Below are positions 7,348 to 16,383 of a stretch of 19,673 nucleotides of DNA, piece by piece. The number at the start of each line of letters is the position of its first letter. Within the stretch, counting starts at the first letter, position 1. The notes under the pieces were generated by a model that saw only the letters and a program-made list of their open reading frames with translations, had not been told where the DNA came from and made no database searches. Source of the stretch: Acidobacteriota bacterium (GTDB lineage: Bacteria > Acidobacteriota > Thermoanaerobaculia > Multivoradales > SZUA-115); NCBI GenBank assembly GCA_003231035.1, contig QIHU01000648.1, positions 1-19,673 on the forward strand. The letters run 5' to 3'. A program made the position numbers and the translations under genes.

Positions 7348-8286
7348 ATGATAGTTTTTCGTCGATTAACGACAGATGAACGCCGCCGAGCCGACCCCTC
7401 CAGAAACTCTCAATTCGGCTGGGTCGCCAGCCTCTGGCTACTCCTACTTTGGTGTGACATCGGCGCTCTGGCGGCACTCGATCCAGCCGTCCTACCCAGC
7501 CAGTACCTGATCACAAACTGGCAAGAGGAGCTTCCACAGAGCACCGTCAATGCCATCGTTCAAACCGCCGACGGCTACCTCTGGCTGGGGACCCAGGGAG
7601 GCTTGGCGCGCTTCGATGGCCTCAAATTCGCCCTCTTCGATCGCTCGAATACGCCCCGGCTCAAGAGCCAGGACGTCCGCGCACTGCTCGAAGACAAGGA
7701 CGGTGACCTTTGGATTGGAACTCGCGGTGGGGATCTGATGACCTATCGATCTTCGCGCCTAGAGCCGGTACAAGGCGATGGGTGGCCGGATGTGCAGGCG
7801 ATCCAAGCACTGGCGCACGGCAGCGATGGCAGTTTATGGATCGGTACCCGCGGAGCCGGGCTGGTGCGCTGGAGAGCGGGAAAATTCGACCCCTTTGGCG
7901 CGGCGCGAGGTCTGCCCGCCGCAACCATTCTCACCCTTCTCGAAGAGCCCGACGGCGGTCTGTGGGTCGGCACTCACAGCGAAGGGCTTTACCGGTGGAA
8001 CGGAGAGAGCTTCGCCGCCGTCGGCGGCCCGAAACTGGCCCACGAAAGCGTCCTGAGCTTGACCATGGGCGAAAACGGCACCCTGTGGATCGGTACCCGG
8101 CAGGCGGGCATCTTGCGCTGGCCCCAAGCGCCGCTGGGCGAGCCCACGGCGATCCCCGAGACCCCTTGCGCTTTGACGGCGACGGGAATCTCTGGGCGGG
8201 TAGCTACGGCCAGGGGCTGCTGCGCCTGCGCCAGAACCAACTGGATTGGATGGGGCCGGAACAAGGGCTCAGCAGCCCCAACGTGA
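7348..8286 (+). CDS. Propeller-type sensor histidine kinase, 5' fragment (frameshifted gene)
   Basis: This is the first part of a sensor kinase gene whose continuation is in another frame. After a basic start, a hydrophobic segment (about residues 24-46) acts as signal peptide or signal anchor. Then comes YLITNWQEELPQSTVNAIVQ and five propeller repeats of the form D-G-x-L-W-x-G-T, whose first Asp or Asn codons are at 7570, 7699, 7825, 7951 and 8074. Such repeats build the periplasmic ligand-binding propellers of hybrid two-component-like sensors. The last 42 or so codons, from about 8160 to the stop at 8286, do not resemble the family and are out of frame; the true protein continues in frame 3. 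Start is the only Met available before the signal sequence, with a weak ribosome site. On its own this fragment would be a truncated periplasmic domain without kinase function. Confidence 0.8.
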   Translation: MIVFRRLTTDERRRADPSRNSQFGWVASLWLLLLWCDIGALAALDPAVLPSQYLITNWQEELPQSTVNAIVQTADGYLWLGTQGGLARFDGLKFALFDRSNTPRLKSQDVRALLEDKDGDLWIGTRGGDLMTYRSSRLEPVQGDGWPDVQAIQALAHGSDGSLWIGTRGAGLVRWRAGKFDPFGAARGLPAATILTLLEEPDGGLWVGTHSEGLYRWNGESFAAVGGPKLAHESVLSLTMGENGTLWIGTRQAGILRWPQAPLGEPTAIPETPCALTATGISGRVATARGCCACARTNWIGWGRNKGSAAPT

Positions 8287-8411
8287 TGGCGGTGTTCGAA
8301 GACCGCGAAGGCAATCTCTGGGCGGGCACGGAAGGCGGCGGCCTGGACCAGCTGCGCGGCGGAGCGTTTCGAACCTTCGGCAAGCCCGAAGGTTTGGGCA
8401 GCGATCAAGTG
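8160..8411 (+). pseudogene. Sensor kinase, middle segment displaced into frame 3
   Basis: In frame 3 this stretch reads LRFDGDGNLWAGSYGQGLLR, then SSPNVMAVFEDREGNLWAGT and further to GLGSDQV, which is the missing blades 6 and 7 of the propeller. At 8410 the protein resumes in frame 1 with WTVLEDS. The two frames share GTGG; adding a TG (GTG TGG) would join them perfectly as SDQV-WTVLEDS. The segment has the same codon style as its neighbours, so it is real coding sequence displaced by indels, not an independent gene. Confidence 0.8.
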
Positions 8412-8439
8412 GACCGTCCTCGAAGATTCGGCGGGGACG

Positions 8440-10521
8440 GTGTGGGTCGGAACCGACGACGGCGGCCTGGGCCGTCTGGACGGCAGCGCGGCACGGACGC
8501 TCACCACGCGCGACGGCTTGAGCAGCGACTCGGTGAGTTCTCTGCTCGAGAGCGCCGACGGCAGCCTATGGATCGGGGCGCGCGGGGCGGGCATCGACAT
8601 CTTGGACCACGGGGCCATATCGCACTTGGGAGCGGACCAAGGGCTGAGCTCCGACACCGTCTTTTCGATGCACCGGGCCAGCGATGACACCATCTGGGTC
8701 GCCACCCGCGGCCAAGGGCTCCTCCACTGGACCCAAGGGCGCTTCGAGCCCGTGGCCGACTCACCCGAATTCCCCGCCGACGTTCGTATCTGGGCCTTCG
8801 CCGACGGCGCCCAGGGAGAGTTGCTGGTGGGCACCGATGGCCATGGGCTGGCCGTGCTGCGCGACGGCGAGGTGGTCGAGTCCTTCACCACCGCCGACGG
8901 CCTGTCGAGCAACACGGTCTCCGCCATCCACCAGGGCGAGGACGGCGACTTGTGGTTGGGCACCTACGGCGCCGGCCTCAATCTAGTGCGCGATGGCGAG
9001 ATCTTCACCTTCTCGACTCCGCAGGGCCTTTTCGACGACGTCATCTTGCGCATTCTCCCCGACCGTTCCGGCAATCTGTGGATGAGCTGCAACCGCGGCA
9101 TCTTCCGCGTCTCGATCGCCGAACTCAAAGCGGTGGCCGACGGTTCGGCGCAGCGTGTGACCTCGACCGTCTTCGGCAAGAGCGACGGCATGCGCTCGGC
9201 CGAATGCAACGGCTTCCTGCAACCCGCCGGCTTCGCCGCCAGCGACGGCCGCCTGTGGTTCCCCACCATCGCCGGGGTCGTCGTGGTCGATCCCCAGGCG
9301 GTGGCCTCGAACCCGGTCCCTCCCGGCGTGGTGATCGAGAGCGTGCGCATGGACGGCAACGAACTGGATTTCGCTGGCACCCTGGAGCTACCCGCCGGTT
9401 CCGGCCGTCTCGACATCCGCTACGCCGGGATGAGCTTCGTCGAACCTGAGAAGGTAACTTTCCGCTATCGCCTCGAAGGCGACGATCCGGCGTGGATCGA
9501 CGCCGGTAGCGAACGCCGAGCCACCTACACCAACCTGCCCACCGGTCGCTCCTATCGCTTCGAGGTTCTTGCCGCCAACGAAGACGGTGTCTGGAACGAG
9601 CAGCCGGCAAGCTTTACTCTGCACATCGCACCGCGGCTGTGGCAGCGGCCGCTCTTTCAGGTCGGCTCGGCTCTCGCCCTGGCCCTCCTCGCCTGGGGAA
9701 TCTATTCGTTGCGCGTGCGCCACCTGATCCGGCGCACCCAGCATTTGGAAGCCCTGGTCGATGAGCGCACCGCGGAAGTCGTGGAACAACGCGATCAACT
9801 GGAAGTCGCCAATGTGGAGCTGGTGCGCCTCAACCGGTTCAAGACCGAGTTTCTCGGTATCGCCGCGCACGATCTGAAAAACCCGTTGACCGTGATCCAC
9901 GGCGATGCCAGCCGCATCGCGGGCACCCAGCTCGACCCCACCCGTACCAGCAAAGCGGCGCGGCGCATCTCGGGGTCGGCACGCCAGATGCTCAACATTG
10001 TCAGTGACCTGCTGGACACCACCGCGATCGAAAGCGGCAAGCTCAGCCTGGAACGCCAGCCGACCGACCTCAAGAAGCTGATCGAGAGCATCGTCGAACG
10101 CAACCGAGAGGCGGCGACCGACCGCGGTCTTCGCATTGAGATGCACCTACCCCAAACGCAGGTCGAGGCCACCGTCGACGCCGAGAAAGTAGCCCGCATC
10201 GCCGACAACTTGCTCAGCAACGCGGTGCGCTACTCGCAGCGCGGCGGGCGCATCGAGGTACATTTGAAGAGCCGCGCAAACGGCTCAGGGTGCGTCGTCT
10301 CTCTGGCCGTCCAAGACCAGGGACCGGGGCTGACAGCCGAACAACGAGGCCGACTCTTCGAGCGCTTCGAACGGCTGGAATCGGGCCGCGAGCATGCGAC
10401 ACCCTCGACCGGCCTCGGCCTCTTCATCGTCAAACAGTTCGTCGAACTACACGGCGGCCAAGTCAAGGTCGAAAGCGAGCCTGGCCAAGGGTCGACCTTC
10501 TCCGTCGAACTGCCCGGGTAG
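8440..10521 (+). CDS. Propeller-type sensor histidine kinase, 3' fragment with Y_Y_Y, HisKA and HATPase domains
   Basis: Frame 1 resumes at 8410; 8440 is the first in-frame GTG, so the fragment as delimited has 693 residues. Six more full blades follow the one at 8431 (repeat codons near 8557, 8683, 8812, 8941, 9067 and 9244), making 14 in the whole gene, as expected for two seven-bladed propellers. A Y_Y_Y domain covers about 9310-9640, then a membrane helix (about 9650-9710) and a coiled linker. The H-box is FLGIAAHDLKNPL with the phosphoacceptor His at 9868-9870. The N-box is DNLLSNAVRYS, the G1 box QDQGPGL and the G2 box STGLGLFIVK. All kinase motifs are intact. Unlike many relatives there is no fused receiver or DNA-binding domain; an OmpR-type regulator gene follows after 107 bases. 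The ligand is unknown; relatives in Bacteroidota sense oligosaccharides. Confidence 0.88.
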   Translation: MWVGTDDGGLGRLDGSAARTLTTRDGLSSDSVSSLLESADGSLWIGARGAGIDILDHGAISHLGADQGLSSDTVFSMHRASDDTIWVATRGQGLLHWTQGRFEPVADSPEFPADVRIWAFADGAQGELLVGTDGHGLAVLRDGEVVESFTTADGLSSNTVSAIHQGEDGDLWLGTYGAGLNLVRDGEIFTFSTPQGLFDDVILRILPDRSGNLWMSCNRGIFRVSIAELKAVADGSAQRVTSTVFGKSDGMRSAECNGFLQPAGFAASDGRLWFPTIAGVVVVDPQAVASNPVPPGVVIESVRMDGNELDFAGTLELPAGSGRLDIRYAGMSFVEPEKVTFRYRLEGDDPAWIDAGSERRATYTNLPTGRSYRFEVLAANEDGVWNEQPASFTLHIAPRLWQRPLFQVGSALALALLAWGIYSLRVRHLIRRTQHLEALVDERTAEVVEQRDQLEVANVELVRLNRFKTEFLGIAAHDLKNPLTVIHGDASRIAGTQLDPTRTSKAARRISGSARQMLNIVSDLLDTTAIESGKLSLERQPTDLKKLIESIVERNREAATDRGLRIEMHLPQTQVEATVDAEKVARIADNLLSNAVRYSQRGGRIEVHLKSRANGSGCVVSLAVQDQGPGLTAEQRGRLFERFERLESGREHATPSTGLGLFIVKQFVELHGGQVKVESEPGQGSTFSVELPG

Positions 10522-10570
10522 TGCTTAGCAGTCCGTGGTGAACCTCGTCCTTGCGCCGAGCGCGGAATTG

Positions 10571-10595
10571 ATCCTAGGATGGGGCTTCGGCCCCA
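10571..10595 (+). promoter_or_regulatory. Palindrome and UUCG hairpin upstream of the response regulator
   Basis: ATCCTAGGAT (10571-10580) is a perfect 10-bp palindrome. It runs straight into TGGGGC-TTCG-GCCCCA (10580-10595), a 6-bp stem with an extra-stable C(UUCG)G tetraloop. The pair sits between the kinase stop and the ribosome site of the regulator gene. There is no T-run, so a full intrinsic terminator is unlikely; an operator, attenuator or RNA-processing hairpin is possible. Confidence 0.4.
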
Positions 10596-10611
10596 CGGAA
10601 CCCACTACACG

Positions 10612-10619
10612 AAGGAGGT
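10612..10619 (+). promoter_or_regulatory. Strong ribosome binding site that decides a TTG start
   Basis: AAGGAGGT is a full match to the anti-Shine-Dalgarno sequence and ends 9 bases before the TTG at 10629. That TTG gives the expected receiver-domain start MRILLVEDD, so the unusual start codon is well supported. Confidence 0.75.
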
Positions 10620-10628
10620 CTTGGCAGC

Positions 10629-11306
10629 TTGAGAATCCTCTTGGTCGAAGACGACGAAAGGCTCTCGGAGTCTTTAAAAGACCTGTTGGAAGATGAGTCC
10701 TACGCGGTAGATGCGGCTCTGAACGGCGCCATGGCCTCCGAATTGGCGGCGGTCAACGAGTACGATCTGATCATCCTGGATCTGATCATTCCTCCTCCCA
10801 CAGGGATGGACTTGCTGGAAGGGTGGCGTGAGAGTGGTGCCCAAGTTCCGGTGCTCATTCTTACCGCCCAGTCCTCGATCGAGGAACGGGTCGCTGGCCT
10901 CGACCGCGGCGCCGACGACTACTTGATCAAGCCCTTCGAATACGAAGAGCTACTGGCTAGAGTTCGCGCCGTGATGCGCCGCCGGGAGACCTCTGAGCTG
11001 GTGAGCCTAACGGCGGGGGATCTGGAAATGCACCGGGAGACTCGCCGGGTGCTGGTCGCTGGGCGAGATATCGACTTGTCGCCCAAAGAATTCGCCTTGC
11101 TCGAGTACATGTTGACCAACAAGGATCGCGCCGTCACCCGGGCGCAAATCACCGAGCACGTTTGGGACTCCTCCTTCGACTCGATGACCAACATCGTCAA
11201 CGTCTTCGTCTACCGCCTGCGCAAGAAAGTGGATGGCGAATCCGAAGGCCGCCTGATCCACACCGTCAAGGGGCAAGGCTATGTGCTGTACTCCCAACGG
11301 TGCTAG
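10629..11306 (+). CDS. OmpR/PhoB-family response regulator
   Basis: The 225-residue protein has a receiver domain (about 1-115) with the acidic pair Asp8/Asp9, phosphoacceptor Asp51 in LIILDLIIP, Thr79 and Lys101 in LIKPF. A winged-helix DNA-binding domain (about 127-222) follows, with the typical SPKEFALLEYM and the end motif TVKGQGYVLY. It is thus a complete transcription factor activated by phosphorylation. Its natural partner is the sensor kinase encoded directly upstream, in the same direction and 107 bases away. The start is TTG, set by a strong AAGGAGGT site. The target promoters are not known; the divergent poly-Asp and polysaccharide genes on the other side of the kinase are candidates by position only. 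If the kinase gene is truly broken, this regulator may be orphaned. Confidence 0.93.
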   Translation: MRILLVEDDERLSESLKDLLEDESYAVDAALNGAMASELAAVNEYDLIILDLIIPPPTGMDLLEGWRESGAQVPVLILTAQSSIEERVAGLDRGADDYLIKPFEYEELLARVRAVMRRRETSELVSLTAGDLEMHRETRRVLVAGRDIDLSPKEFALLEYMLTNKDRAVTRAQITEHVWDSSFDSMTNIVNVFVYRLRKKVDGESEGRLIHTVKGQGYVLYSQRC

Positions 11307-11607
11307 TGTTTACGACTAAATCGTCCCCGAAGTGGATCCCGCTCTTGCGCGGCAATGGGAAGGACGGTACCCCGCCGATCATGACGAAGACCAGGTCGAC
11401 CTAGCAAGACACCAGGACAATCCGATGGGTGGCGCTCTTCACTCAGACTTCCGTAAATGGAGTGTAGAGCCAAGAAGGTTAACGTTCGGTGACTCCTTGT
11501 ACAGATAGAAGGCAACGGCAAGCGCGTCGCGGTCACCCAACGTTCGCTGCGCGAGACTTACTGTCCGTGGCCGGAGAGATGGATCGGTAACCCGTCAGAA
11601 AGCAGAA
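11307..11607. other. Intergenic region upstream of the ccm operon
   Basis: About 300 bases without a supported gene. It should contain the end of the response-regulator transcript and the promoter of the ccm operon. I found no clear sigma-70 boxes and no strong terminator. The only marked structure is the imperfect inverted repeat at 11481-11544. Short open frames here lack family resemblance and ribosome sites. Confidence 0.5.
11481..11544. repeat. Imperfect inverted repeat (12 of 13 bp) before ccmA
   Basis: AACGTTCGGTGAC at 11481-11493 and GTCACCCAACGTT at 11532-11544 are complementary at 12 of 13 positions and 38 bases apart. Each arm also holds the palindrome AACGTT, and AACGTTCG occurs as a direct repeat at 11481 and 11539. 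This could be a paired regulator site or a long hairpin in the ccm leader; the promoter is not identified, so its position relative to the transcript start is unknown. Confidence 0.45.
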
Positions 11608-12315
11608 ATGGAACCCAAATTGGAGTCGAGTGCAGTGGCCATTCGAGGCCGTGGCTTGGGCCGGCGGTTTGGCCGGCGCTGGGCGTTGGCTCATGTCGAC
11701 CTGGAGGTCGCGCGCGGCGAAGCCGTGTTGATCGCGGGTTCCAATGGTTCGGGAAAGTCGACCTTGCTGCAGCTTGTCGCGGGCCTCTACCAGCCCACCC
11801 ACGGCAGCGTTGAGGTCTTGGGCCGCCCCAGCCACGAACAACGCCGCACGGTGCGCCGATCGCTCTCCCTCCTGGCTCACGACAGCTACCTCTACGCCAG
11901 TCTGAACGCCCGGGAGACGGTCAAACTGTGGGCCGGCCTGGTGGGGCGACCGCGCAGCGACGCCGAGCTGGCCGCGCTCCTCGAGGAGGTGGACCTTGCC
12001 GATCCCTCGCTGGGAGCGGTCGCCGGTTTTTCAGCAGGGATGCGCAAGCGGCTGTCGCTCCTCAGAGTACGCCTCGAGGAGCCACAAATAGTCCTCCTCG
12101 ACGAACCGTTCAGCGCCCTCGACTCGGCGGGTCGCCTCATGGTCGAGTCGTGGATCCGAGAGTTGCGCGCCGCCGGCCGCACGCTGCTCATCGCCTCGCA
12201 CTCGATCGAGCGCAGCGCGCGGCTGTGTGATCGTGGGGTGGTGCTCGATCAGGGTCAGATCATCTGGCGCGGCCCCGCCAGCGCCCTGGCAAAGCGTAAG
12301 ATGGAGCCACGATGA
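11608..12315 (+). CDS. ccmA: Heme exporter ATP-binding protein CcmA
   Basis: This is a 235-residue ABC ATPase. The Walker A motif GSNGSGKST lies at residues 44-52, the signature FSAGM at 141-145 (family variant of LSGGQ), the Walker B VLLDEP at 162-167, and the switch His at 198 (ASHS). CcmA works with CcmB and CcmC at the inner membrane; ATP hydrolysis is needed to release heme-loaded CcmE from CcmC. It is the first gene of a complete ccm operon, and its end overlaps ccmB by 4 bases (ATGA). The start ATG at 11608 has a modest purine-rich upstream (CAGAAAGCAGAA). Identity as CcmA rather than another small ABC ATPase is settled by the following genes. Confidence 0.93.
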   Translation: MEPKLESSAVAIRGRGLGRRFGRRWALAHVDLEVARGEAVLIAGSNGSGKSTLLQLVAGLYQPTHGSVEVLGRPSHEQRRTVRRSLSLLAHDSYLYASLNARETVKLWAGLVGRPRSDAELAALLEEVDLADPSLGAVAGFSAGMRKRLSLLRVRLEEPQIVLLDEPFSALDSAGRLMVESWIRELRAAGRTLLIASHSIERSARLCDRGVVLDQGQIIWRGPASALAKRKMEPR

Positions 12316-13103
12316 GCCTAGCCAGCAGAGAGCTTCCCTCCGTCGCCGCCACGATGGCGCCCCCGCGCTCGCCCGCGGACACCCCGGCAGGGGCAATCTC
12401 AGGGCCGAGTTGGCTGAACAACCTGCGCGCCATGCTCGCCAAGGAGTTGCTGCTCGAATGGCGCAACCTCTCGCGCCTCGGCTCGGTGGCGCTCTTCGGC
12501 GCCGTAACCCTGGTCTTGTTTTCGTTCGTGGCGCCGCCGCAAGCCGGAGCGCGCCGGATGGCGACCGCCGGTTTTCTGGTCCTCGCCTTGCTTCTCAGCT
12601 CAACCCTGAGTCTGTCCGAGAGCTTCCGCAAGGAGACCCACCACCGGGCCCTGACTGGGCTGTTGCTGGTGCCGGTCGCCCCATCGGCAATCTTTATCGC
12701 CAAAGCCTTCGCCAACTTCTTCCAACTGGTGCTGCTAGCACCGGTGCTGATTCCGGTTGCCCTCGTTCTTTTCTCGGTCGATCTCACCGCCACCAGTGGG
12801 GTGTCCTACCCCCTCTTGCAACTGCTCGCGGTCTGGGCTCTGGCCTCGGCCGGCCTCGCCGCGCCGGGTACCCTCTACGCCGCGATGACCTCCGATCTGC
12901 GCGGCCGGGATGTCGTTTTGCCCCTGCTCTTCTTTCCGCTGGTGGTACCCGTCCTGCTGGCCGCGGTGAAGGCAACGGCGCTGGTGCTGAGCGGCGACGC
13001 GATGGGGCAACTCGGCTCGTGGAACCTTCTGCTGCTCATCTTTGCCGTGGTCCATGGAACCTTGGGCACCGTGCTATTCGGCTACGCCGTGGAGGAATCA
13101 TAA
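12312..13103 (+). CDS. ccmB: Heme exporter membrane protein CcmB
   Basis: The 263-residue protein has a cytoplasmic N-terminus, the segment MLAKELLLEWRN (from residue 41) that is typical of the CcmB start, and about six membrane spans. It is the permease-like partner of CcmA in the CcmABCD complex. From the ATG at 12312 there is a Pro/Ala-rich extension of about 40 residues that most CcmB proteins lack. This start is supported by the ATGA overlap with ccmA, but internal ATGs at codon 15 or codon 41 (12432) would give a standard-length protein. The stop overlaps the ccmC start by one base (TAATG). Confidence 0.9.
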   Translation: MSLASRELPSVAATMAPPRSPADTPAGAISGPSWLNNLRAMLAKELLLEWRNLSRLGSVALFGAVTLVLFSFVAPPQAGARRMATAGFLVLALLLSSTLSLSESFRKETHHRALTGLLLVPVAPSAIFIAKAFANFFQLVLLAPVLIPVALVLFSVDLTATSGVSYPLLQLLAVWALASAGLAAPGTLYAAMTSDLRGRDVVLPLLFFPLVVPVLLAAVKATALVLSGDAMGQLGSWNLLLLIFAVVHGTLGTVLFGYAVEES

Positions 13104-13801
13104 TGCGTGGAAAATTCCAATGGGAGCACGCCGTCCTGCTGCTCGCTCTGGTCTTGCTAACCGTCGGTACCTACATTGGCTTGGCGGTGGCGCCGCCCGA
13201 ACGGCATATGGGAGACGTGCAGCGGATCATGTACGTCCACGTCCCCACCGCCTGGATCGCGATGCTCAGCCTCACTGTCGCCTTCGTCGCCGCCATCGGC
13301 TCGCTGTGGAGCGGCAAGCACAAATGGGACGCGGCGGTGGTCGGTTCCACCGAGACCGGGGTGGTCCTCACCGGCCTTCTGCTCTCGCAGGGCATGATCT
13401 GGGCTCGCGCCACCTGGGGAGTGTGGTGGGACTGGGATGTGCGACTGACCACCTCGCTGGTCATGTTTATCCTCTTCGCCGGGGTGCTGGCCCTGCGCGC
13501 CAGTGTCGATTCCGCCGAGCGTCGGGCCAGTTGGAGCGCCGTGGCCATCATCGTCGCCTACGCCGACGTGCCGTTGGTCTATTTCTGCGTTCGCTGGTGG
13601 CGTAGCCTCCATCAAGTGCAATCGACCCCCGAGACGGTCGATGCCGCGATGATGCTGCCGCTGCGCATCAACGCTTTCGGTATGCTCTTCCTGGCCACCT
13701 GGTTCATCGTTCGCCGGGCGCGGCTGGAACTGGCGCAGCGCCAGGTCGAAGAAACAACATTGCCCGAGCGACGCTCGGTGGAGGAGGTGCAGCATGCCTG
13801 A
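13103..13801 (+). CDS. ccmC: Heme delivery protein CcmC
   Basis: The 232-residue protein has six predicted membrane spans. The tryptophan-rich heme-handling motif WGVWWDWD is at residues 105-112. The two conserved heme-ligand histidines are present in YVHVP (His46) and SLHQ (His170). CcmC passes heme to CcmE in the periplasm. Start is the ATG at 13103, sharing one base with the ccmB stop and preceded by GGAGG at 7 bases. The frame stays open for hundreds of bases upstream through ccmB, but this is a GC-rich artefact. The end overlaps ccmD by 8 bases. Confidence 0.95.
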   Translation: MRGKFQWEHAVLLLALVLLTVGTYIGLAVAPPERHMGDVQRIMYVHVPTAWIAMLSLTVAFVAAIGSLWSGKHKWDAAVVGSTETGVVLTGLLLSQGMIWARATWGVWWDWDVRLTTSLVMFILFAGVLALRASVDSAERRASWSAVAIIVAYADVPLVYFCVRWWRSLHQVQSTPETVDAAMMLPLRINAFGMLFLATWFIVRRARLELAQRQVEETTLPERRSVEEVQHA

Positions 13802-13925
13802 TGGCGTCATCGTTGACGGCTGGGCTTCGGTCATCGCCGCTTATTCAGTGACCACCGTTGGACTTATCATCTACGCGGCGAGCCTCTGGCAACGCCGTCG
13901 GCGACTGGAAAGGAAACAGTCATGA
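13794..13925 (+). CDS. ccmD: Small membrane protein CcmD
   Basis: A 43-codon gene sits exactly where ccmD belongs, overlapping ccmC by 8 bases and ccmE by 4 bases (ATGA). The product starts MPDGVIVDGW, has one hydrophobic span (about residues 11-29, ending LIIYAASLW), and ends in a strongly basic tail with QRRRRLERKQ. One span with tyrosine and a positive cytoplasmic end is the CcmD pattern. CcmD helps release heme-loaded CcmE from the CcmABC complex. It is below the size limit of many gene finders and is easily missed. Position and topology together make the call secure despite little sequence conservation in the family. Confidence 0.88.
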   Translation: MPDGVIVDGWASVIAAYSVTTVGLIIYAASLWQRRRRLERKQS

Positions 13926-14377
13926 CTTCTCACGGCAAACGGCGCGCGGCACTGATCGGCGCCCTCTCGGCGGCGGCAATCGTCATCGCCATCATGGCCC
14001 TCAGTGGGATCGGCGACAATTTAGTCTACTCCTGGAGCCCGAGCGAGTTGCTCGCCGCGCGCCAGAAGGCGGTCGGCGCCACGGTGCGCCTGGGCGGACA
14101 GGTGGAGGTTGGCTCGTTGGAGCGCGTCCAGCCCGGCGAGCCGCTGCGCTTCCGGGTCACCGACGGCAAGGAATCGGTGGCAATTCTCGCCAACGCGGTG
14201 CCACCCGCGATGTTCCGCGAGGGGATCGGGGTGGTGATCGAAGGTACCCTACGCAAGGACGGCCACTTCGAAACTCAGCGCTTGATGGTCAAGCATAATA
14301 ACGAGTATCAGGCCCCGGAGGAGGGCGAAATGGTCAACGCCAAAGAACTCGAGCGCACGCTGGAAGGAGAAGTCTGA
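13922..14377 (+). CDS. ccmE: Periplasmic heme chaperone CcmE
   Basis: The 151-residue protein has an N-terminal membrane anchor (about residues 8-28) and a beta-barrel (OB-fold) domain with the expected YSWSPSELL and GGQVEVGS segments. The heme-binding motif reads KHNNEY: His125 is the residue that binds heme covalently and Tyr129 the conserved tyrosine of HxxxY. The usual Asp after the His (HDENY) is Asn here. The histidine marks it as the classic type, not the CxxxY variant of some sulfate reducers and archaea. CcmE takes heme from CcmC and gives it to CcmF. It overlaps ccmD by 4 bases and is followed by ccmF after 2 bases. Confidence 0.94.
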   Translation: MTSHGKRRAALIGALSAAAIVIAIMALSGIGDNLVYSWSPSELLAARQKAVGATVRLGGQVEVGSLERVQPGEPLRFRVTDGKESVAILANAVPPAMFREGIGVVIEGTLRKDGHFETQRLMVKHNNEYQAPEEGEMVNAKELERTLEGEV

Positions 14378-14379
14378 CC

Positions 14380-16379
<2,000 letters not shown>

Positions 16380-16383
<4 letters not shown>

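Noticed and set aside
7838..8100. Near-identical DNA segments GGATCGGTACCCG as possible recombination sites
   Set aside because: They encode the repeated W-I-G-T-R of the propeller blades, so the similarity is explained by protein repeats.
11303..11536. Minus-strand small open frame between the regulator and ccmA genes
   Set aside because: It has no convincing ribosome site, no hydrophobic or domain pattern, and overlaps the end of the regulator gene.
12227..13102. Long upstream extension of the ccmC frame through ccmB
   Set aside because: The frame is open by GC bias only. ccmC begins at 13103 with a ribosome site and a one-base overlap with the ccmB stop, and ccmB is well supported in its own frame.
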